Of a stretch of DNA of 64,000 nucleotides, positions 39,674 through 50,400 are shown piece after piece. The notes beneath the pieces are model-generated. The model did not search any database and was not told the DNA's origin. It saw only the letters and a list, made by a program, of their open reading frames with translations. Numbering within the stretch: the stretch's first letter is position 1; every line of letters starts with the position of its first letter. A program made the translations under genes and the position numbers. Source of the DNA: Embiotoca jacksoni (Eukaryota > Chordata > Actinopteri > Embiotocidae); the NCBI GenBank assembly GCA_022577435.1, contig JAKOON010000011.1, forward strand, positions 8,646,992 to 8,710,991, in the 5' to 3' direction.

Positions 39674-42600
39674 TATGCCACACGGAAGTATAAAGGCAAC
39701 GTTGAGGACCACAAGCTACCTGCTGAAAAACAACGCGAGTCGTGACACGTCTTGAGCTTAGGTTAGACCTCCTTCAAGAATGCCGAAGGTGAAAAAGTTC
39801 AGCAGTCTTCTGTTGTCGGAGTACAGTACTGAACTTAGACAAGTAGTGTTGATTTAAAACTTTATAATGCATAGAAAAGAGTTAAGATTAATCAAAGTTC
39901 AAAATATCCATGTAAGAATATCTATCTATATTTAACTTAAAACTTGAATCAAAGTTACAGATGATCTATTTATAATTTGTTTGTATAACAACAAACATTA
40001 GCTGAATGTGCAGCCCTCTACAATGTGTGTTGATACTCTCTTACTATGATGTCATTAACTTTGCTCAGGTATTTTAGTTATAGTTAACACACCTGGTTTG
40101 AAATCTGCTCATGTGTAGTATAAATAACTGTCGCGTTATTGATAAATAATCACCTTGGTATCCAGCTCAGGACCAGTCACCGTCTCCACCGTCTGCTTCA
40201 GGTCTTCGATTGTCTCCAGCAGCATGTTTCTCTGCTCGTGGAGCTTCTCGACCTCGTCTCTCAGTGCCGTTCCTCTAATTTCATCCTCCTTTGAAAGAAG
40301 GGGAGGAGAAAGGAGCGACGGGTGGCGGGAAAGAGAAATAAAAACACACAGCAGAGGGGAAAAAAGCACATCAACGCTGAGGGCAAGAAATGATCTGACT
40401 GGTACACGACATTCAACAACAAACCTACATGGAAAATACAAAGTAATGGCTTGGGCAGTTTTAATATTATTACATTTGTTAACAGTGTCTGATGGTTTTG
40501 TATTACCTTGTAGTTGAATCTCTTGGGAGTGTCACTTTTGCTGGATGCAGGAGTGCCGGCAGATGTAATGACTGAAGGAGAAGAGGGTCCAGAGCTCTGA
40601 GTGAAGAGTAAGTGAACAATTTGTGCATTAATTTCCCCCATAAACTTCAACAATATTCGATCAGCAGTGTTAAATACCAGTAACTACTTTTATGTTTATA
40701 ATTTAAAACCCAGTCTACATAATTTAAAATGTTATTATTTTATTATGAAACAAAGTGATGCAACAATTTAAAAAAAAAAAGTTATTACTGCCCTAGATGT
40801 TTACTTAACCTAAACTTTGGTAAACAAAAGACAGATTAGTACATAAATGAAATGAGTATACTAACAAACACCATAATTTTTTTTTAAGAAAAATGAATTT
40901 CCAGTCCGAAAACATTGAATATACACAAACACTCTTAAACTGTACTCGTGACAAACTGCAGACATGCATTAATATTATTATAAAGAGTGGCACAGTGATA
41001 CAAGCCGACAGGTACACAGAGAGACATGCGTTTACCTGCAGTGGGCTAATGGGAGGTGGAGGTGCTTTTCGTTTTTTGGGGGTTGTGATCCGCTCATCAC
41101 TTAGCTTAGCAACTTGATCATGCTGAGGAGCCAGCAAAAAGAGGCAGAGAGAAAAAGAAAGGCGGGATTCAGTGCTGGTTAGTAAAAGGAGAGTCAATCA
41201 CTCAGTGCTACGGAGCGAATTAGGTTTTGTTTTTCAAAAAACGGCAACTAAAGCTGAGAAATTTGACACTGACACGTCAGAGAAGCCGACGTTGAACTAC
41301 AATTTAAGTTGGCTTGTATTAATCATTTTTCGCTCTTTTACCCATGAATCCTCTTCTAGTAAGCAAATATTTAATTTAGGACTTGTCATTAATACTTGAT
41401 CGGCTGTGTAGTTTCATTTTTCTTTCAGCAACTTTAATGCCTTTATGCGAGTAAGAAATCAAAAAATAGACTGATGTTTCACCTGAGGACTTCTAGGAGA
41501 CTTGGCATCTGTCAAAGGACACAGGAAGGACAGCAAAAGTGGAGAGCATGTTAAAAACTGTAATCATTTAGGCTTTCTCTTTCAGTGTCAAACATTTATC
41601 TACTGTAGGTGAACATTCATTGAGTATAGCAGACACGAAATAGCACAAAAAAAAGAAAAGAAAAAAAAAAAGGAACAGTAACCAGAGTTCTCCGACAGAT
41701 GGCAGTGTTGACTTGGTGTTTAAACCAGTGCAGTACTAATCTCTACCTCACAGAGGCGGTATGTCTGTGTGTTTGTTTTCTATTGGTACTGATGATGTTG
41801 TGGGACAAAAGGCCTGAGAACAGTAACATTGAAGGGCACCCAACAAGCAAAGGGCTGGTCCTCACAGCATCAACCATTAAATGTTAAGCTCAAGAAGCTT
41901 TTTTTTTTTGGTTACAGTTGGGGTGAGGACTGAGGTTAGGCACGGGGTGAGTCTTCTGGAGAAATAACCCGTCAATGCAACGCCCTTAAGAGATGAAACA
42001 AGTATACATGTCTCCAGCAGGTAGAGCGACATTTAACTGCCCATAAAATGTACAATCCCAATCCATCACCGTCTTCTGTCTGTTTACTAAAGTGGGGGAG
42101 GGGGGGGTCACACTGCCCTTTTGTTTTCAACTGTATGTGCTGTGCGTTTGTTCATAACTCTCACCTGAGACCGGATGTCTGTTCACAGCAGCCATGAGGG
42201 CAGTTTTGGCTTCGGGGTTGCTGGACAGCTTGACGTAATGCACGACGTCGTGGCCCTCTGAATCGACAGCTGACAGGTCTGCTCCTCGCTGAACCAAGAC
42301 TTCGACAGCAGACACCGCGTTCGACTCGGTTGCAAGCATCACGGCCGTCCTACGAAGCGTAAGCGCCCAGGTGCATATGCACGAATGTACACACTGATCA
42401 ACAATTCAACGTCTACCCAATATCCAAGAACAAGTCGCACATGACATTTTCGGTGTCTGAGTGTGCGTGTGTGCTGACGGCGTTTTTACCTGCCGCTGCT
42501 GTCGGACGTGTTGATTTCAGCGCCACAGTCCAGCAAAGCGCTGCAGACTTCAGCATGGCTGTGTTTGGCTGACAACAGCAAGGAAGTGAGGCCGTCCTTC

Positions 42601-45600
42601 GGGATGAGCAGACGTTGTCAAAACATTAGAAATGACTGAGATCGTCGTATAGGGGGACCACAAACCTACATAACCCAGAATTATATGGAGACACACACCC
42701 ATATACAAGTTATCTAGTATGACATCAGGATGTGGGCCTTGACACGGAGTATGGTAACTATCTGTGTGGTGAGAGAAAGCTCACATTCATGTGAAAACAG
42801 ACTGAACGTCTCCCTCTGAACATGCATTTCCCAGCAGATAGACAGAGAAGGGCAACGCTGTTCTTCTTTCTACAGCGCTGTATGTTCTAGAAAGAGAGAA
42901 ATATGAGCAAAGGAAAATCCCCAAATGATAGCACTGCTGTTTTAAATGAATGGGCTCAGTAGAGTTTATTGCTCCGAGTTGGCCGACTACAGCAGCACTT
43001 CATGAAACATCCCACATTTTTCACCAGGATTGATAGATCCTAACCCCAAGTATGACCCTTAACCTAACCCCAGCCTCATGTTACCAAAGTCCAACCCTAA
43101 CTGCCGATTGGTTAAGATTGTTGAGGGTGGCGTCCAGTCTAGAAGAAGCTTCTGCCTAAAAAACAATCTTAACCGAGCCAATATTAAATTAGGAAATTAT
43201 AAATGTGGCTAGAGAGAGTGCTTCGAAGGCCGTTTTAAACACAGCATATCGAATCTATGCAAAACAATAAAGAACTCGGTAATAAATTGTATTAACAGAC
43301 ATGTCCACAAACCATCTGTATTGTTAACAGTGTAAGTTTAAAAAAAATAAATAAAAAAAAGTCTTGTTCAACTGGAAAAATTAAAAGAACTTTGGGAAAC
43401 AGCAGAGTGTGTCAGCGTAGTTGTGTGTTTTATATTACAAGGCTGCTGTTTCCACACATCACAGAGAACAAAACTATGTTCTGGGTTCCTCTGAGCTCCG
43501 TTAAAGACTTTAACAGCCCCGTGTCTGCTCTGCTCAGTCTGGGTTTTAACTTCTCTGGAATCTGAAAGACAAAACTAATTTTGTTCTTCTCCGTGTAATA
43601 GATTCAGTGTGTGTGTGGATAGATGCGGGTGCGCAGGTGTGTTACCACTTATGTGCCTGAATGTGTTACTTGTTTGCAATTTGCTGTCATGCTGTCAGTT
43701 GTTTAAAAGCTAGATTACCCAAATTTGGGCATCAGTGTATCGCCTGGGCAGAGCTGAGGTGGGGAAAGTATGCAGCAACAATCACAACCAAGTTACAGTT
43801 TGAGAGGCCTGTCGATCAAAAACATACGGAGAAAAAAACAAAAAAAACATGACTCTGTTTGAAGCCGAATGCACTTCTCATGGAACAATATTGTCAATAT
43901 TGCACTTGGACACACATTTGCTGAGTTGAAACTGGCTTTAAATCTTAATGTATTTTGAGTAACGGCATCTTTCGATCCAAAAGATTCATTATATGAACAA
44001 TTTAATCTCCAAACCAAAAACTCTGAATCCTCCCTTGTGGTCAAACTGTAGCAGAGATTAAATGTATGTATTGTTTATCTTGTTGCTGTAGTTGGACTGC
44101 AATTAAAATCTATCATCAATCTATTGTGAATTGTGAAAGTGAATATATTATTCCCCCTCCCTCCCCCACACACCTCCACCCCCACTCCCAACAAGCTCCT
44201 CATTCCCAGGCTGTGAATCATTACTACAAACCTGAACCCAGTAAACTAATTACTCCAGTACTGGTGAAACTAATTAAAGCACTCACTAAGTTACTTCCTT
44301 GTATACTTTGTTTGAATATCTACTCATGCTTTATTTTTTATCTCGTTGCGAACTGTAATTTTGCCATGCCGAACTCTTCGGGCTATTCATCATTCATTCC
44401 CCAAAGCAGGACAGAAGACAGAATTGTGAAGTAAACTTTTAAGCTATGATAACCACTAACACTTTGTAATAGTCTGCACTTTCACTGTATACTACAGGCT
44501 CACTTTATGCATAATCAAGTTTTTCAGCAGTTTAGATTTTTGTATTTTTAGATTTTGTTTCTTATTTTACTGCAGCGCTATATTCAGCACTCTGTGGCTG
44601 TTTCTTGTATTATCAACCGTTTTGTCGAGTAAAGAAAGTAGAATCTTGTTTATTTCTGATTATGGAGTATTGGAATCAATACTATAATGTAAGAATGTCT
44701 TCACAAGTAAAAATCCTGCTCTGAAAATGTTGCTTAAGTAAAAAGTCTGTTAAGTGTTCTCTGTAAAATATACTTAAAATATTAAAAGTGAAAGTACTCA
44801 AAGCATAAAAAAATACCGTAGTGTTACACAAATATATATAATTAGATCATTATAACAATAGTTATTATTAATCCATAGACAGCATTTTAATGCTGTAGCT
44901 GCTCGAGGTGGAGGACAGCTCAATGTATATCATTGCATCATATTTTGTAAGCTTATATGTATGTAAAATTGCAATATAAAAAATATCTAGTAACTGAAAA
45001 TATTAAATAAATGTTGTGAAGTTAAAAAAAAATAAAAAAAAATCCAGAATTTCCCCTAAATGGATTAACATTTTACCGCTGCCTATTCTATTGTTTTCCA
45101 AGAGCTTTTGACCAATCCAAACCCAACGCGCGGATGAAAAAGAATTACGAGGCCGTGTTTATGAATTGTGTCATGTTGTTTTCCGACAGCAAGCGTATGG
45201 TTTTACAGTCGGATAACAGTCTCTGAGCACAATTTACACATAAATCATTTTCTACAAACATTGTCCGACTTACTGTATGTTAGACCAGGCAGATGTTTCT
45301 CCGTTTCTTTCTACGTCTTGCTGTGTGTTTATTGAAGTCAAAAGTAGATCAGGTACAGATACGCTACAGTCCATTGGCCAACAAGCTGGCATGTTCCGCT
45401 CAGAGCAGAAACGGCAATATGTTCCAGATGAATTCTGAGTTTCTCTGTCTGCAGCATATGTCCACCAACAGGAGACAGAGCTGCTTAAACCTCACACACA
45501 CATTTGCAGATGATCAAAGTGACATCACACTTTCCCTTGCTTCCAACGGGAAACGGCGTTAAAGCACTTTCTTTGGAGTACAACAACATGACTGCCGTCT

Positions 45601-47391
45601 TTCACGTGTAAATTTAGAAAATACACATTTTTGAGTGAAATGCAAAATTTGGTCGCGCAGCTTAGAAGTAAAAACGCCCGTGGAGGCTCACGATTGCATG
45701 TCGCATCACTGCATCAACGTCTATCCCCCTCGAACGTGATAATACAAATTTAGAAGAAACGGGCGACATTTTGATTTCCGTTCTCTCACTTTGCTTTTTC
45801 TTTTACAAGCTTACAGACAGACACACGTACAACATTTTGGGCTCACGCTCCCCAACCGGGTAAAAACCACAGGCATGGAGCGTCACTGCAATGGAGACCA
45901 CATGTCTGCGGCTTGAGTTCCCACAGTACGCTGACCTTCTACTTCACGCAAACAAACAATGTACAGTAATCAATCTTAAAACAGGACAAACGAAAGGAAA
46001 TGTCCGTTAACGAAGATCCAACATACCGCAGATTAACGGTTGAGCAATTAATTTCCATTTTAAAGTATATTTCATTTAATCTCTTCATAAACTTCAAGAG
46101 AGAATACAGAGTTGCAGACAACACTAAAAACAAGGAAATTCGATTGACAGCAGAAAAACACAAAAGAAAGCCAAAGCGCAAAGTGAATCCTTTCAAGAAA
46201 TTCCTCCCTGGAAATATCACGGCAGAAAGTGATATGAATGAGACTCGGTCGAGCATATTTGTGGTCTTAGTTCTGTTTCAGAGCCTCCTTCTATCATGCC
46301 AGGAAAAATAAGTCTGGGGAGGAGAGAATGGAAGTAATATTAAAAATACTTACTGCGTCTTTCAGGTTGATTGGACTTTTGAGTTCACACAGCAGTTGGA
46401 CAATCTGGATGTTCCCACTGGCAGCTGAGGATGAAATAAAACAAGAGTCAGACAATGAGAAAACAGGATTATGTTCGATTGAACCTAACTGGGCCGAAAT
46501 GACGTTTAATCACTTAATTCCAAATATGGTAGATGGTTTTATCCACATAAAGTTAGATCTTAAACCTAATCTCGCAAGATATTTTCCCACGTCCTTCTCC
46601 AAGCAGACCGACCTTCAATAAAAGCACTTTTATATAATTAACTCTCAGATTACAGAGACACTCACCAGCGTGATGGAGAGCGGTCTTTCCTGAGCCGTCT
46701 ACAGCATCGATTGGACATTTACTCTGGAGGATTGTAACAGGAAAGTTGTTTTGTTAAATAAAACAGGTGTCTGTGACATGCAATACATCTAGTGCTGTGT
46801 ATATTACCAATGTAGTGAATCCCTACAGTTCACTGAGAGACCACAAACACGCCAAATAACACAAACTACCATATTATCATGGAACAGTTTGGTTGTCAGC
46901 TGTTTGATCTCTTAAGAAAAATAGTACACACATAAAGGAATTTCCAAACAACTGATGGCAAAATATGTTTATCACTGGTGCTTTAAATTTAATTTTTTTT
47001 TTATCCGACGTTAGATTAAATTTACCGGAGATGCACACGCGTAGCAAACAATGTATTACAGCAGTTACATGTTTGTGTTCTTTTCTCTTTATAGTTTACA
47101 AACAGTTACTACCTCCTTCAAATGTTATGAATAGTGGCATTACTTATTGACAGCACTAAAGCAAGTCGGATAACAACTAACAAAAACTCGGGCAAAAATG
47201 CATTACAACTTGTGCTGTGTACGAGCAGACAGCAAGACTAGCGTGGATGTCAGACCAGCCGGGATGCTGAGCTGCTGCTGACAGTCATGAGATAGTTTGG
47301 TCAGCAGATCAGAGCAGGAAGAGTGTGTTTGTGTGTGTTTGTCCTCTTGCTAAGATCTGCTGATCTGTACGCACGCATGCACGCACACACG

Positions 47392-47450
<59 letters not shown>

Positions 47451-50400
47451 AGCAGACTGAAGAAATGAAGCAGCGAAACTGCTTTCAGGCATCTTAACAA
47501 AATGGTCAGACTGTAGGTTTCATCTGGTTCATGTGCTTTCACACCTTCTTTTATTTGCTGCTCTGAGTAATGCATCCAAGACAAAGCAAAGTCCTGCTGT
47601 GGGACACTGATACACACTGTCCTTAAAACACTCTTAGTTTCATATTTCTAGTGCTTTTTGGTGTAAAATACATCTAGAAATTGCATTCAACGAAATACCA
47701 CTCTGTTATTGTCGGACCACATTGCGTGTTATTATAAATATCTGGCTTGATAGCCTGCAGCTAGTTGTTGTATTTATTGTACAGTTCAGGGCATTAAGAA
47801 TGAGTGGTGGCCCAGGACCTTAAAAACGGGGATTTTATAGAAACAAAGCCTCCTTCACTTGGGGGCACCTTACCTGAATGAGCTTCCTGAAGCACTCCAC
47901 ATGATTGTTTTTGGCAGCCAGGTGTAAGGGAGTAAAACCTGAGCATGGTTTTAAAGAAAGACCTTAGTTAAGAGCTTCATGAGGCCAAAGATTTTAGTGA
48001 CAAAGTGGTACAGTCATACTTGAAATAAAAATGTGAATTCTTTTGAGTTTTGTTTTGTATAAATTGGACCTAAAATATTATCTTAAGTTAGTTTTAAGTG
48101 CCAGACAAGATTAATACATTATACTTTATCATTTACAGTATTTAAAGAACAAATGTATCATATTCATGCACAAATACAGAAGAGTCTAAACAATTCTCGT
48201 ATATTCTATAATTAGGATACATACCAGCAGCATCAGTGATTGACAGGTCAGCTCCATGAGCCAAGATGACAGATAGGCAGTCTGTTTGACCACGAGCAGC
48301 TGCTACATGAAGACTACACACACAAACCAAAAGAAAAGAACAAATTAGAAACACAGCACTTTCACTTTCAGCTGGGGGAAAAAAAAGATGTTTCTCTTTT
48401 TACAGCTTATACACAAAGAATTGTGCAGCATTAATAATGACCTCATGCTACATTCGTGAGAGTAAATTGAAAGTTTTGTCAAAAATTCCCCTTTTCTGCC
48501 AGTCCTATCAGATAATGCTGAATATTGATCCCTCGCTGTCTTTACGAAGTGGCATTACACGAAAAGGTTCTGCATTTACAGAAATACATATATTTGCTTT
48601 CTTGCCTAACATTAGATAACATGATTGCATCACTCTCACATCTGTCTGTAAAATATGGAGCTCTAGCCCTAAGATTTTTTAAGAAATCGTATTTCTTTAA
48701 TTTGTACAAAAACCAAAGTGAAAAAAACAATTGTTTGTGGTTTTGCAGGGGATTAACTTTAGGCCGGCTCAGCAACTTTTTACAGTCTGTTGTTTTGCCG
48801 TTGTTTTTTTGTGTTAACTGGTGGCTTTGTAGGTAGATTGTATGACCTTTGGACAGAGCATGGGTAGCCTTCATATTTAGCATGAAAGCATAAGATAATA
48901 TTGACTTTATTAATCCCACAGTCGGGAAATTCGGTCGTCACAGCAGCAAGAAAAAAACAAAAAGTGCACACAATATGAACAAATTTACAAATACATATAA
49001 GATAGATACAAAATAATTATTTTAGAATAAATACACACACACACACAGACTATAGACACACACACACAATTTTTTTTTTTAAATTAAATTAAAAAATACA
49101 TAAATAAATACAGTTTGGGATGAATGAGATGTTCTCATCTGACCCCCAACAAGACATTTACATAGTGTAAACAAAAAATGTCAAACTATTCCTTTGAAGT
49201 CCGAATATTGAAGCTTTCAGTTTTGTTTGACGGCACCGATAGTGATAAGTTGTAATTGTGGCTGTGTTTACGGATGTCTTCTTAGACTAAAGCAGAGCCC
49301 CTCCTCACTGAGGAGAGGAGTGAGCCTGTTGCCACGGCTCCGCCTCCCCTCTAGAACCAGAAACTTAACAGATATTTATCGAAATGAAAATCTTCGAGAT
49401 TATTAACATATTATGGGACTTTTAAGGTTTTAACAAAAAAGCAGGAATTGAGCAGCCGCCATAATGAGACAGGAGCAATATACCGGCAATGTTACAGTGT
49501 GCCGACAGTTTTCACGACATGAACTTACCCACTGAACCGTGTTATTTTAAGTATTACAGGTAAAGCACTGCCTTGTGTCCAAGAATGTCATAAGTTAATA
49601 TCAGCCTTTATGCAAAAAGTGCTCTTTGTCTGACTTGTTCGTGCCTGTTTGTGCATGTATGTAGCAGAACATCAATACAAGCCCTTTCCACCTCAGCGAG
49701 CAGAATGAAAATAAATAAATAAATAAATACCACCACACATGCTCAGCCTTCTCTTAGTGTACGTAGGACACACACACGCACGCACGCACACGTGCTCACA
49801 ACTATGCCCACTTTTCTTTCAATCAGGTCTTATCACCATAGAGATACTTTCGTGTGGACTCCTCCTTTGTGCCCCCTGAAAAGATTGGAGCATTGCGATT
49901 CCAAACCACCACATTCATCATGATTTACAAAGGCTGCCAGTCTTCATCTTTCTGCGTGTTTCTGTGCTGTACTCGCACACAAAGAGAAGGTCAAGGATGT
50001 GAACTAGTGGTGGAATACTTTTTTTTTTTTTTTTTTCCTTTTTTTTAAACCTTTTGAGGGTTTGTTTCAGCATGTGAGAAATCTGCATGTGTGTCTTGAT
50101 GTTCCTGGCACTGGGTGAGCTGCTCAACACATTGAGGTCAGTGGGTGTTGTGTTTCAGAAAAAAGAAAGAGGTCAAATATTAACACTGAGCCTCTGTGTT
50201 ATCAACAGTCTCAGCTGATGAGGCAAGCTCCGCTGCCTCTGCAGAAAATGAGCTGGCTTTCAAAACACTGAATGCCAAGGAGGCTGAGGGAATAGTTGCA
50301 AAATGTCAACCTTTCAAGAACGAAGAAACAGACATATTTTTAGATTGGCCATTCATCTTTAACATTGTGCGGTGGAGCATGAAAGGAGTTACATAAACCC

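Noticed and set aside
43021..43120. CCTAACC-rich patch as interstitial telomeric repeat
   Set aside because: The words are irregular and not tandem TTAGGG copies.
46000..46311. 103-codon Lys/Arg-rich plus frame in a rai14 intron
   Set aside because: Basic composition comes from A-rich DNA; no domain or splice context.
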